A DNA stretch of 64,000 nt from Sphagnum magellanicum (lineage: Eukaryota > Streptophyta > Sphagnopsida > Sphagnales > Sphagnaceae). Below are positions 35,821 through 47,800 of the stretch, one piece after another. The stretch's first letter is position 1; every line of letters begins with the position of its first letter. Made by a program: the position numbers and the translations under genes. The stretch covers positions 18,786,001-18,850,000 of the forward strand of contig CM038910.1 in NCBI GenBank assembly GCA_021904315.1. The letters run 5' to 3'. The notes beneath the pieces are model-generated. The model was given only the letters and a program-made list of their open reading frames with translations. It was not told where the DNA came from and made no database searches.

Positions 35821-38157
35821 TTGGTCAAAGAGGCTCAAGTTGATCTTAAGAACATAGTTGGATCATATGCATTTGTCAATAAAGAACAATGGAACATTTT
35901 TCGGATGAAGGAAGAATACCATGCTAGGTTTGTAACAATCTTGCAAATTATTTACCAATGAAAAAGGTTAGCCGATTTTAGTAACCATATTGCCATCACT
36001 TTGAATTTGACAAACAAGGGAAAGAAAATCAAATGGTGTTCCATTATGTTGACACAAATGTCAATAAAATTGACTTGATGGATTGAGCACTAAAAAAAGA
36101 TTGCAACAAGGTTAACAACACTTGGTAGGAAGGCAACAACCTTTTACTTTAGATCAGTTATAGAGGTTTGATTATGATACTAATTTCCCTTGTCAGAGGA
36201 GGATACACCTATTGACCCTCCAAAACCGCATCTAATTTAGGAAAGATAAGAGAAAAAGAATGCTATAGAACAATCTAAAGAACCTTCTCCTGAGGTTGTG
36301 ACCAAGAAATAATTCATTAATGAGTGATGATTGGTGTGCTCAGCTAACATATCGCCACAACCAATTTGGTAGTCACAATGGGTGAAGATATGAACTGAAT
36401 AGTCAATGCCCATGGACTGGTTGAGTCCAAAGCCAACCAATTCACCGTTGAAGAATAAACTTCACACTTGTTAGCGAATCATGATTATGGAGGGAGGTGA
36501 TGAGGACATGGAAGCTAATGTCACTACACAATAAGATGACAAATTGATAAGGATGGAAATTGACCAATTCATGGAGGATTGAAATGAACCTAACTTTGAA
36601 CAAGTATTAAATCAAAAACCTTTACCTGTTCAAGAAACTTTTGTTCCTATAAAACATGTTAGCAACTTGTTATCAATATGGATAAAATTAATTCAACTAG
36701 TTCACCCTAAACTTGTTGAACCAGTTCAACTTAGGCCTGTTGATTCTAATTTTTGAAACATCAATAGCCTATGTTGAACATGAAAGCTTGAAACAAGTTA
36801 CATTTTTATTCGAGCAAGTAGCCCTAATTGCCTATACTTGGCCTTAGATACTACACAACTTAGTTGATTTGAGAATCAAATATAATATTGTTGTGTTAGA
36901 GGACACCAATAACTAGTTACAGGCCCATTGCCTATAATTGGTTAGTCATAAACAAGCCTTGTAGAACAAAAATAAGGACTTGATTATTATGAAAACCCAA
37001 CTCCTTAAATTATAGGCATAAACGAACATCTAGTTACTAAAAATGTTGAAGCTAAAAGGGCAATCAAAAAGGCTAAAGCCCTACAGTCGGAGTATAATGA
37101 GTTAACCTAGGTTCATTTTTTAAAAAAATGACCTAAAGACCTTGCAAATTGATTTTGATTGGTTAACAAACAATTATGGCAAGATGGAGGCCATTAATGT
37201 ATAACGAGAAAAGAATTTGTTGGAGCTAGAGAATACATGTTTGCAGCAAATGGAATAGTTGATGGAAATCAACATTGACATGGAGAATCATACCCTTGAA
37301 CTTTGGGTATAGATCTAAAAATTAAAGGGCGAATTGGAGACAATTTGTAAAACATCGGGTAAATATTCTCAAACCACATACATGGATAATTAGTTTAAAA
37401 AGTTTGAGGAATTTCTTTTGGACAATGCCTTATTTAAGGTATAGAACCAAACATTGGTTGATAAAAAGCTTAAATGGAAGGAATGATGGCAAATTGTACA
37501 TGAGATTACGGAAGAACAGATCTAAGACAATTTGGAGATTTCTTATATAGATGAAAAAGCCTACTTGAATGAATTGGTTGCATACTAGTTGCAATTTGAA
37601 GGCTATAAGTATGAACAACTTATTGGTAAATTGGTTGAGGTGTTTGTTACTGTTTTCTAGAAATTTTCACCTATGGAAACAACAATTGTATCTACAAGTT
37701 TTCGGAGTGCACATGTTATCACTACTATTGAAGAACCTGAACCCATTAGAAGAAGAGTAGAGTTGACCGTTGTTTCTTATACTTTGCCTTTGCCCATAGA
37801 ATTTGTGGAAATACTTGTTGTAGTTAGATTGGAAGAACTACAACAAATATAAGCATTGGAAAAACTTGTCATTCCAAAACCCATACCATTAATTAGTGTC
37901 TCACAAATAATCAAAAACTATAAATTGGAATAGGCACATAGGTTACTTTGATTGACAATATTATCCATGCCTTTGAAGTTTTAAAGACTCTAGATATAGT
38001 ATTAAGAGACACACATATCGTTGAGGGACTAGGATCTCAATTGGTTCCTTTGGTTGAACCTATTGATACCACAAGTGAACAAACTATTGATGATTTAGTT
38101 GCAAGAGTTAAACATGTAGTTTTAGGTTTCAAAATTTGGTTTTCAAAGGGGGGTTAA
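35821..38157 (+). pseudogene. Gy1 extra 3' coding region downstream of integrase
   Basis: About 2.3 kb separates the integrase from the 3' LTR, more than a plain integrase C-terminus needs. Decayed frames include VKEAQVDLKNIVGSYAF, IMEGGDEDMEANV near 36487, a Lys/Glu-rich stretch at 36990-37600 suggestive of coiled coil, EEPEPIRRRVELTVVSY near 37730, and the open frame 37948-38157 ending EQTIDDLVARVKHVVLGFK. The end of that frame overlaps a purine run (AAAGGGGGG, 38145-38153) that probably is the polypurine tract. Some plant gypsy lineages carry an additional ORF here; homology to any named one is not established. Confidence 0.65.
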
Positions 38158-38711
38158 TGTTAACCCAATTTTTTAGTATGTATAGTGACTAGTTAAAACC
38201 AATTGGTAACTAGTGAGGCAGTATAACCCTAAGACTATTTTAGTTTTTAGATAATAGGTTTAAAGTTAATTGGTATGTTACATGAATTGGTAATCGATTA
38301 TTAATAGAACGTGCTAATTTAAACTTGTGACTAGTAATTTTGTTATTTTGATTTTGAAGTTTATACTAGCTAGTGATTATCTAAGTTGAAACAACACTAT
38401 GAGTTGGTATAAATAGGAGGACTTAGAGCTAGGTTAAGGGGGATTTTTTATTTTTTATAACTCTTGGAGAATTTTGGAATTTTAAACTAGTTTACTTTGA
38501 ATTTTTTAAATACTTTTCCTTTCTATTCTTTGGAATGCAAGATGTAGAATAGTTTGTTCTTGATGAATAAGTAAGGGACTTCTATGCTTCTTGTGTTTTG
38601 ATGTTTCACATTTGGAAAAATGAACCATACCTATTGATAATTTTAATAAACCAGAATTAGAAAATATAAAAGAACATGTAAAATAAAAAGGAATAGAAAA
38701 CACCCTTAACA
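38158..38711 (+). repeat. Gy1 3' LTR (554 bp)
   Basis: TGTTAACCCAATT...CCTTAACA, aligned with 19846-20708 minus the extra block in the 5' copy. Preceded by a purine run. Followed by TAGTT, the likely target-site duplication partner of TAATT at 19841-19845. Confidence 0.88.
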
Positions 38712-40282
38712 TAGTTATATTTTGATTCATTAATGCTTGCATTAACAAATATATTGAGATGTAATTATCATATTGAGATAATAACCAAACAACAAAAGAT
38801 TCAATAACGTTGCGTAAATTATGTATTGAATGGGGAAGGTGGATACACAATAAAGTTAAAGTCCTCTTGTAGTCCATTACATAGCATGAATGTAATTTGC
38901 ACTGACTATTTGGGTGCAAAAGTTTACTGCAATTTCAATAGAATGTGGCTTAATGTGTGCCACATAATTCATGGAAGCAAGGTGTTTTAGTGGGCAGTGA
39001 TGCATATGTTATGCATTGCGGAGTTGAAAATAATGAACACATTTGACTAAAAACAAGGATTCAATATCGTTAGGGGTTGGGTACTTGAAAATCACAACCA
39101 ATCAGAAACAACAAGCCCCTATGGGGGGAGATAAAAAGGTGTGTTTGAAAACCATGAGAGACTAAATATATTTATGCTGGTGAGAAAAAAGTTACAGAAT
39201 TATTAGTTTAAATGATAAGACATGTATGTTTCAATTATGGTTTATAGCTTGTAACTAGCACTAAGCATATGGTATTGTTTTGTCCTCATTATTTGTTTAA
39301 AATAGGTCAAGCTTGATTCATAATATATGATGAAGTATTATGAGGGTTTAATGTTATGCCAAAATGTTAACTTTGAAAGAAAAAAATATTGGGGATGTAG
39401 GGGGGATGAGGAACCAGTTTCAAAAGCTATTGGACCTAGTGATCATTTAAGAAATTTGAATTGCTGAGATCGACCAAGGTTCAACAGATCAAATTAGAAT
39501 AGTTATATTATCCTGTTTCATCTTGCAAACAAACCAATTTTGTGCCTTAAGTTGATAAAAATTTATTTTCAAATTTCGAACTTGAAATATTAATATGAAG
39601 AAAACCAAAAGTCTGAAATCATTTGAAACCAATTAATTACTATAAGTCATATAGTACTCTAACTATGTATAATATAAAAGGTCACAAAATTTATAGACCT
39701 CCAAAATAATGCCTCTCATTTTTCAACCCAGATTTAAGCAAGGACCTCGCAATCCCATGTTTTTAATTGTGAAAAAGAAGAAATTTGCAAGGGCCAGACC
39801 GAGACAACTGGCCTACATGTGACTGATCTCCCAGCAAGGAATCAGATGGGGAGACATTGGGAGTGGGGTTCAAAGTGAAGGTAGGGCATGAGGGCATTAG
39901 CCGGAGGGTTTCTCACCTGAATGCAGAGAAGTTCCCTGGCGAGGGGACTTCCATTGCATAAAGAACTGATGTCTTACAGGGAAATTCTTTGTAAGATTAT
40001 CTTATAGTGAAATCACTGTGAGACCCTAATTCTGTGTTTTAGGGTGCCCTCTACATATACACAAAAAATAATCTACCAGTTCTTTATATATCTGGAGGGC
40101 ACAGTACTCAACATATTGGTTCCCCTCCTTCGAGGAGGATTTTGAGAAACAAAATGGTGATCCAGTTTTTGTAAGGCCCTTCAACTTATTTTCTTGTTTT
40201 CTCATAATACTAGACAAGTATAACAAGAAAACAAGAAAAAATGGAGAAAAGACCCAAGGACTTATGTATGCTGAAAGTCTGG
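38712..40282. other. Intergenic DNA, no gene recognised
   Basis: No conserved coding frame. The sequence becomes less AT-rich from about 39700, marking the start of the low-repeat island around the CLE gene. A 16-bp imperfect inverted repeat (GTGCCCTCTACATATA at 40044-40059 against 40087-40102, 13 of 16 paired) lies just before the first TIR element. Confidence 0.5.
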
Positions 40283-40636
40283 GCACAGTGAACCAGCACC
40301 GACCAGTGCACCATCCACTGGATGCATGTTATGACTCAGTTGTGGATGATCCTCAACTGAGTTACTACCCAGTTTCATCTTGGTAACCCATTCTATAAGA
40401 AGTAGGTCTAACATATAGATAGGTAGGTAACAAAATAGGGGACTACTAGATATGTAGATAGTTTATACAGAGTAGGTAGGGAATGTTTTTACTACCTACC
40501 TAATTGGTAGGTAGTAACTAAACCAACTGAGCTAATCACCATGGTTAGATAGGGAAGTGGAACCCAACAGAAAACTGTTCCTGATCACATATCATCCATC
40601 CTTAATGGTGCACTGGTGGGTGCTGGTTCACTGTGG
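40283..40636. mobile_element. MITE-like TIR element, copy 1 (354 bp)
   Basis: The left end GCACAGTGAACCAGCACC... and the right end, reverse-complemented (CCACAGTGAACCAGCACC...), pair over about 32 bp nearly perfectly, the inverted repeat extending to CAGTGCACCAT. The interior is non-coding and rich in TAGGTAGGT foldbacks. A second copy with the same ends lies at 50271-50640. No clear target-site duplication was found, so the superfamily is unassigned. No transposase is encoded. Confidence 0.88.
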
Positions 40637-43130
40637 CCCTGAAGTCCTCTGTGGGCTTTACTGGATTCTGGTTCTGATTCACATGGGTCCTTGTTCCAGT
40701 AAAGCTCGTGGTTGAGGGTTTTAGGGTTTCATCTACCACAAAACCACGATCCTTCAGGTGGGTGGGGTGCTAAGGCGACCACACCGGAATATGGCTCCGG
40801 AGCAACTAAGGTGAAACAGTTCACCAGTTCAAAACTTCCAACACGTGAGGCAAGAGTTTTTTTTCCTCATCTGCTGAAGGTTTGATGTTTGATGTTTGAT
40901 TTGGACTGGGGAGGAGGCGTTAGCAAAGATCATTTGCTGCATAGAGATGCATTGAAGGGAAAAATCTTTGGAAGAATCGTCATGATTGCAACAATGGAAA
41001 GCCGTTCAGGAAGATCACATTAATGGTAAGTTCGCCTGCCAACAGAGAGACATTTCCAAGAATGGTCATAAAAGTGCTGCCCCCTCTCCCTCCCTCAAAA
41101 TTCATTTGTAGGACTGCTGCATTCAAGGCTATACAGGTAGCAGACACACAAGTTACAATATCAAAGCAATGCTTTTTTCAGGGATTTTTTTCTTTTAGCC
41201 AAAGTGGCGATCATTCAGACGAATATTTAGCCAAATCTGGCTATATATGAAGTACAGAACTTTAATCATCCTTTTTTATTTTTGACTACACACTGAAAAC
41301 CAAACATAACAATCTGATGACTTTTACAAAAATTTCCCCTCACTTCTGGGAATTGAAAAGAACGGCTGCTATACAGCACAGAAATAACTGAAGCTACTAT
41401 CTCTTATTGACGAACCTGCATGATGCTATAGTGATGCTACTCTTGAACCTCCTCCGCATGAGATCCACTCTATCGTCAAGTGTTAACAACTGGAGAAGAC
41501 TTCGATGGATGTCCACTATTTCTAGTGTAAAAGCACTGCAGAGAGCCCCTGCCCTTCATTCTGTACACTTTCTGTGTATCATTAAACAATGAATTTTCAC
41601 CCATCTGGCACCATCGTAGCTGGCCTATATTCTATATATACCATTCATGGTAAAATGGTAGTCTGCTTTTAGAGTTCTAAACAGTATTCCGCGGTTATTA
41701 GACTCTGTTACAGATATCCGCCAGTTGTCAAATCGGTTTTGCCATAGAACCTTGGTTCTCAAAACTAAAATAAAATAAATTAAATTAAACTGCCTTTGTA
41801 AATGTTAACTCTTTGCCTAGGTCTTTCATGAAAACTACAGGTTCATTGATGTTTCTGAAATGAACAGAACCAATCGTTCTCTGATCTGATTTTTCTCAAA
41901 AACTGGAACTGACAGAGTGTTCTTTGATTCTGAATTTTTTAAACAACTGAAAACATCAGTTATTTAAGGAATCAAACAATATAGAACACTGGTTCTACCC
42001 TAATATTCGTTGCAAGGCTTGCAATTCTCTACAGCTTCTAGCTTTTGGCACACCTGCTTCCCCTTGAGGGGAGCTTTAAGTAGAACTAAAGCAATTGGAG
42101 TATATTTTCTCAAAGTGTGGTTGGAGCACTGTTTTTTTATTTCAATTTTTTGATTTAACATCATTCGGCCTACAAGCATCTCAAGAAAGGTTTAGAATTA
42201 AACAGTGACAAGTTTTAAAAAAATTGTCCAAACCCTAAACAATTAAGGAAAAACTGCCTCCCAACTAAAAACTCAATCAAAATGTGACAAAATTTTCTTC
42301 CAAATATTTTTTCTCAAAAAGTTGGGGACTCTTCCCTTAAAAACTGAGAATTTCGACAGAATATTCCTGTTTTACTTTTTTGCTCTCTTCAAGATTAAAA
42401 AAAAATTGCCCCTAGAAAGCACCGATTTAGAAATCACCTTATATCCATGAATATCCTTGGTAGAAAAGAGTGGGACGGATATTACTGGAGATACTAATCA
42501 CCCGGCCCTCCCCCGGGTATTTAGGGCAAGTATAGGGCTTCGAGAGCATAATTTAAAGTTCGTTAATAGAGTTGCGAATACAACCAAGATATTTACCCTT
42601 TAGAGACTATGTGGATATTCCTTGTTGCTAGCTATGCATAGGGACGTAATATTCAGTAACATATTAGTTTTGGCATTGGGGGTTTCGTATAGGACTTGTG
42701 GATCAAAAAACTGTCCTCATAAATAAGTGCTACAGCCAAAAAGTAATTAAGAAATTGAGGGATCTTTGTACATAGTACGTACTCAAAGCCAAGTTCAGCT
42801 AGATATTTAAGGATCAATACTATTTAAAGGTTCAGCTAATGTTTGGTGCTCGAGATCATAACTCCCTCCATTTTCCAAGACACAGAAAATCTATCCAATT
42901 AAAGATTGATTGTGACACGAATTTTCGTCTATTAAAAAAAAAGAAGGGTTTTTGTAGTAAAACTTGGATGGATGTGGGTTTTCAGTGTTAAATGTGTTTC
43001 TCCAACAACACTTGGCCACTTTCGCAAAAACAAGAAAATTTGGAAAAGGCAAAAAACCACTGGACATCAGGCTGCTATTAGTATTGGGAGATTCTCTCTC
43101 TTTGGAAAATGGAACCGGGCGGGTAAGAAA
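40637..43130. other. Intergenic DNA upstream of the CLE gene, no gene recognised
   Basis: Low-repeat sequence with no supported coding frame. A CCCGG-rich spot (42495-42520) and polypurine runs are present but unexplained. Confidence 0.5.
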
Positions 43131-43133
43131 GGG

Positions 43134-43140
43134 TATAAAA
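43134..43140 (+). promoter_or_regulatory. Candidate TATA box (distal)
   Basis: TATAAAA at 43134-43140 is followed about 30 bp later by pyrimidine-rich sequence (CTTCTCACTC). It is the best TATA match upstream of the CLE frame but sits about 1.2 kb from its ATG, so it would require a long leader or a leader intron. Weaker TATA-like sites occur nearer (44007-44012). No transcript evidence is available. Confidence 0.25.
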
Positions 43141-44282
43141 TCGAAGGACTGGTTTTGACTTCTCACTCTTGTTTAAAAAACATAAAAGAATAGGGTCCAA
43201 AAACACACCTACTTTCATCCATGGGTTCTTTGCTGGTTCTTTCATAAAACGTGTTGGTTCCTCCAAAACCTGGAGCTGGAGATTCTTTGATCCTGAAAAT
43301 TTTCAAAACTTGGGACCAGAGTTCTGTGATTCTGAATTCTAAAAAAACAAAGGAGAAATCAGAACCGGTGGCTATTAGCAAAACCAAGGAACCACAAGAC
43401 AGTAATTGCTACGACAGTTTGCTGGTTATTGCTATTTTCAATAACTGTCAGGTAGGTTTTTTCTGGATTTTTCGGGATCCCACAAGTTATCAATATCAAT
43501 ATCAATATCAAAAAATAGTGCCAGATAAGTTATCAAAAAAGTCATAACTGTTGGTTATGCATCATGGTAGTTATCAAATAACCAGTTTGGAAAATAAGAT
43601 CCGGAGGGTACCAAGTTGTCCTTACAAAGGGGCGTGGCGAAGAGTGGCAATGGTTTTTGTACGTGCGAGGATTGATGAGGCGGGTGTCGGATGGAGCTGC
43701 TGCACTGGGACGCATCATCAAAGCAGACGTCACAGAGTGTCAGGAGAGTAGTGCCGCCGTAGCTGCTGCTGCACTCGAACCTGCTCGATGCCTATAATCT
43801 TCTCCCTTCTCTCCTGCTCCTCGCACGAGTTCTCCAAAATTGTTTCACACAAATGCTCATCGTCTGGTTCAAGGGCAATCCGTTGTTAGTCTCAGAATTG
43901 CCGCTAAACGTTTCTATCTACTCTCAAGTATAGCCTGCTGCATTGAGTAGTCTGTTGTGAGGATCGAGGAGGGTGAGAGGTGATAGTCTTGTTTCTATTG
44001 TGTTGTTATATGGTTGTTGAGTTGCAGATGATCAGCAGACAACATGAACTTGTACCCCACAGCTTGTGGCTGAGGCTAGAACAGGTCGGGAAGGCTGACA
44101 GACACTGGCAATGAGAACTTGCAGAGTAAGTGATGGTCAAGGGAAGCTGGATTGTAGCGAGATTTTCTGTCTACCCATGTTGCCCTGTGCAGCAGCTCTC
44201 GTGGTTGCTTTTCATTATAGTCAAAGAGAATCAGCTAGTCTTGAGTCTTTTGGAGCGATAAGATAGTACAAATTAGTCGTCA

Positions 44283-44358
44283 ATGCTAGCTGCTACATTA
44301 GATGGAGCATGATCAGCGTCCAGCTTCAGGCAGCTGCAGCAGCGCAAAGATTTATTAG
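44283..44358 (+). promoter_or_regulatory. Two short upstream ORFs in the CLE leader
   Basis: ATG at 44283 opens a 9-codon frame ending TGA 44310-44312. ATG at 44302 opens an 18-codon frame ending TAG 44356-44358, 16 nt before the preferred CLE start. If transcribed, they could lower translation or make it depend on re-initiation (inference). Confidence 0.4.
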
Positions 44359-44374
44359 CTCAATCATCCACACG

Positions 44375-44845
44375 ATGGCCATACTTTTGACTCTGCTAAT
44401 ACTATCCACTTGCGCCACTATCGCTGGAGCTGAACTCCAGATTGCAGCAACAAAACTGAAAGCTCAATCTCTCATGTACTACGACACACAGCAGAACTCT
44501 CTACACGTTAACAGGATGCCACTTACGTTAGGTTCTAGCGTGACGGAAATTGATGAACCAGCTCGATCCATTGAAGGTGGCGCTGAATTAAGTTGGGAGG
44601 GCGACATGAAATTCTTAAGGGGTTACATGACGAACGAGAAGAAGTCGATGAGCAGTGCGGATGCAGCTCATGGCCTTAATTCTGTGGGATCCACTACCAG
44701 TCCGCCTGCAGTGAAAGGCGCTGGCAGTAGAAGCAGGCAGCTTGGAGGCCTGCATGGTCACGGCCGCGACAGCCAAGGATTTGGGTCTAGATTTGGGTCG
44801 ACTTATCGCTTGATTCCCACTGGACCTGACCCTCTTCACAACTAA
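44375..44845 (+). CDS. CLE: CLE (CLAVATA3/ESR-related) signalling peptide precursor
   Basis: A 156-residue pre-propeptide. An N-terminal hydrophobic segment (MAILLTLLILSTCATIAGA) forms a signal peptide with a likely cut after AGA, sending it to the secretory pathway. A variable, poorly conserved middle follows. The extreme C-terminus is RLIPTGPDPLHN (44807-44842), the CLE dodecapeptide: Arg1, Pro4, Gly6, Pro7, Asp8, Pro9, His11 and Asn12 are all in place. Mature CLE peptides act outside the cell on leucine-rich-repeat receptor kinases to control stem-cell and vascular fate. The R-type ending is nearer CLE19/CLE21-like peptides than TDIF. An in-frame ATG at 44309 would add 22 residues; I prefer 44375 because its context (ACGATGG) is strong and it puts the hydrophobic core at the N-terminus. 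No intron is needed. Length is greater than most CLE precursors (about 80-120). Confidence 0.9.
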   Translation: MAILLTLLILSTCATIAGAELQIAATKLKAQSLMYYDTQQNSLHVNRMPLTLGSSVTEIDEPARSIEGGAELSWEGDMKFLRGYMTNEKKSMSSADAAHGLNSVGSTTSPPAVKGAGSRSRQLGGLHGHGRDSQGFGSRFGSTYRLIPTGPDPLHN

Positions 44846-47800
44846 ATAGAATACAAGGCATTACAGTCTAAGCTTCAAAAGGTTTGGATCATCTTCAGTT
44901 TGTAATACTTGATGTACACGTTATAGCATTTAGTAGCTGCTGCAGCTGGCGATGCTTAATCAAATGGTTTAGACTTGTAGCCAAACACATGATTCTGAAG
45001 TTGTAGTACTACAACGTCTCACTCTTGGAACGAAGCAAGTTTCTTATGTATCTTGGGCTGCAGTTCATTTGTACACCAGGCCGAGCTCTTTGATAGACTT
45101 CTGCTGTTTAGTTAATGGGGGCAGCAAAACACTGTTGGTAGCCCCATTATAGTAGTCATCAGTTGCCCAAATGCAAACAGACTACTTAGCCTTGCAAAAA
45201 CTTTTAGAATATATGGGGCTCAGAAAAGAATTCTCAATTCTGCATTGACATGTTCTGGTGTATGATATATGTAAACCACATAAGAAGTTGATGAAAAGAA
45301 GTTGCAGAATTAATGTTCTTGAGTAGTAGTATTTTTTCAAGGGTTCTGGGGTTGGGGGAGGAGGATCTGGAGAATAATATGGACTCTACTGAATATGAGT
45401 GTCAATGGAGGAACAATGCTCAACATAAGTGTCAGAATTTCCGTTGCTTTCAATGTCTTTTAAACCCTTTTAAATGTCGTTTTAAGCATCGAACCATCTA
45501 TGTTAGAGACTTTTCAGTAGAATTTTGACGTCTACTGGTGGTGTATTACTACAGATTGGTCAAGCCTCTGCCTGTTATGTCGTGTAAGGAGCTAGGATGA
45601 GTTAGGCAATGCACCCAAAATAATGGGTGTGAAGGAGGCCACTCCATCACTGGGGTGGCAGATTCAACAACTTTTATAAATAAAACTTATGTTGAAAAGA
45701 CACAATTTGGTCACTATTACAAGCGTATGATTATCACCGGATGATTATTATATATATACCATGTGGTACAAGCACCCCTGTCGAGAGAAAGTAACAAATC
45801 CTGTCTTTATGAAAGGGGATTTGCACCATAATTTGCTTCACCCCTGGATGTATGTAGTTGGAGGGGAAAGTGGGACAAGCACGGATTTGTCAGAGAGAGA
45901 AAAGATGGTTTCCCCTTTAAAGGTAGGAACGTTAAACCTCTCCTTATAATCCAATTCAGGACCTTAATTTGTCTAAACCAACTAATCAAGCAGGCTTTCC
46001 TTATGAAAAATTTAGACCTCTATTTTATTTAGACTCCCTCTTTCAAAAAGGAAAGTTTTGACAATCACCTTGGTCAACTTTTGCTTACGGGACTAAGTGG
46101 AGAAAATAATTTCTCAAGCAAATCACAAAGGGCATAAATATAAAAAACCGACATCATTATCCTATTGAGTAAGATCTTATATTGGATTTATGCATTCATT
46201 GATTTCATAGAGGGCATTTCTAATTTTTTTTGGGAAATGTAAGAGGGGAACTCAAAAATTATTTTTGTGGAAGAAAATGACATATTCTGCAAGGACAGAG
46301 TGTAATGTACCTGTAACTAATGGAGGATTAAAGTGATCTGGAGGAGAGGAAGAACAGAACTCTAAGTACTGAGGTAGTCTTTCTGGGTGGTGGTGGCGGT
46401 TCAGGGAAGTTACAGAATTGCTATGGATTTCATGAATAAGGAGGCCTTCAAAATGGTATCGTATTAAGCTCCATGTAGTTTTTACTCATAAGCTGTAGAA
46501 AGCTTACAAGGTCCAACTTGTTGGTATACATGATGTGTCAAATTACAAGTCTTTTGCGTTTGGATGGACTACATGAGCAGTGGGTCCAACCTTATTACCA
46601 AACAAAGTTGCAGTTTCCAGCAGTAGTACCCAGTACCTGGAGGGTGGCGTCTACAAGGCCATATTCACACTTTTGCTTTTAGTTGATCTGGTCTTCAACT
46701 GACGTTAGGCTCGTACAGGATTGGGACAAAAAGGGCAAGTAACCATTTCAGTTCCTTTAGAATAAGATCTGTTGGGGGAGATTGGGGTTGGTGTGATTTA
46801 AAAAAAAAAATTGGATGGCTAAGTGGTGATCATCCAGAAGAAGATAATTTAGCCAAATTTCAAAACATGAATGTAGAAAGATCTTACTTAGCACCCTTTC
46901 ATGTTTTAGGCAATTATATATCTAGGCATTATATTTTTCAAAAGAATAGGGAATTTGTAAACAAAATGTTCCTTTTTCAAAATATTTTTCCTCAAAATGG
47001 CGAAAATTCATTTTAAAAATCACTGTTTGGGGTGTATATAAGACATGTAATAGAAACAAAAATTGATGCAATTTAGTGTAAACTGTTCAATTTTATGTTT
47101 TTATTTATATGATAAAGTTATTCATAAAGACATTAAAACCCAAAGTAGAACCCTAGGTTTCATTAAAACTAAAATCAAGGATGATGATTGAAATGTAGGA
47201 TGGGACTATGCCAAAAGAAAATAAGAGAAGAAAGAACTCAAATTTTCTTTCAACTCATAATGATTTGAGTTTCCTTCAGTTTTTTATATTCTGTATGTGT
47301 CTACCTAGGGGTTTACCTAGGTCATGGGATGCATAAGGGAGACTTACGTATTATACAAAGCCTATCTAAGGACACACCTAAGTACCTACCTAGATTATTT
47401 GATAACTAATGACTACTTAGGAGGTTACATAATGCTTATTAGTGTTATGCATGTAAGTGTCAATAATTGTATATACAACATGTAAATCTTGTGTAAATGT
47501 AATTCATTTACATTTACATGTTTGAACTTTTTACACTTTCATAATGGTAGTGTAAATATTTGTCAAATACACTTATATGACCCCATGTAAATGTTTTGGT
47601 GTGAAATGAGTGTAAGTGTATATAGTATATGCCTTTGACAATTATACCTTCTTGCAAATCCATATTAATTAGTTGTGAGTGCATCCCAAAGGTCAATTTT
47701 ATTTTCTTACAATTGAGCCACTATGATTGCACCTTTCACCCAAAAAAATCTTGATACTTTGATATTCATCAAACTTTAGCATTTTCTCCAAATATGGGAC

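Larger units (their letters stand above)
19846..38711 (+). mobile_element. Ty3/gypsy element Gy1, outermost layer of the nest
   Basis: The element is bounded by related LTRs (19846-20708 and 38158-38711), both starting TGTTAAC and ending CCTTAACA. Flanking pentamers TAATT (19841-19845) and TAGTT (38712-38716) look like a target-site duplication with one change. Internal order is gag, protease, RT, RNase H, integrase, then a 2.3-kb 3' extension. After removal of the solo LTR at 22989-23912 and of the solo LTR plus copia at 25427-32454, about 10.9 kb remains. All coding parts carry stops and frameshifts. Gag, RT and integrase resemble gypsy families common in gymnosperms and other land plants; exact lineage placement needs a tree. 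Confidence 0.9.

Noticed and set aside
40283-40636. tRNA or SINE at the TIR element
   Set aside because: No A/B box promoter and no 3' poly-A; the ends are inverted repeats, which points to a DNA element.
42964-43547. Cluster of short frames on both strands upstream of the CLE gene
   Set aside because: Overlapping frames on both strands with no domain; more likely promoter-side non-coding DNA of higher GC content.
44309-44374. Upstream in-frame ATG as the CLE start
   Set aside because: It places 22 polar and Ala-rich residues before the hydrophobic core; the second ATG has the better context and gives a standard signal peptide. It cannot be excluded without transcript or protein data.
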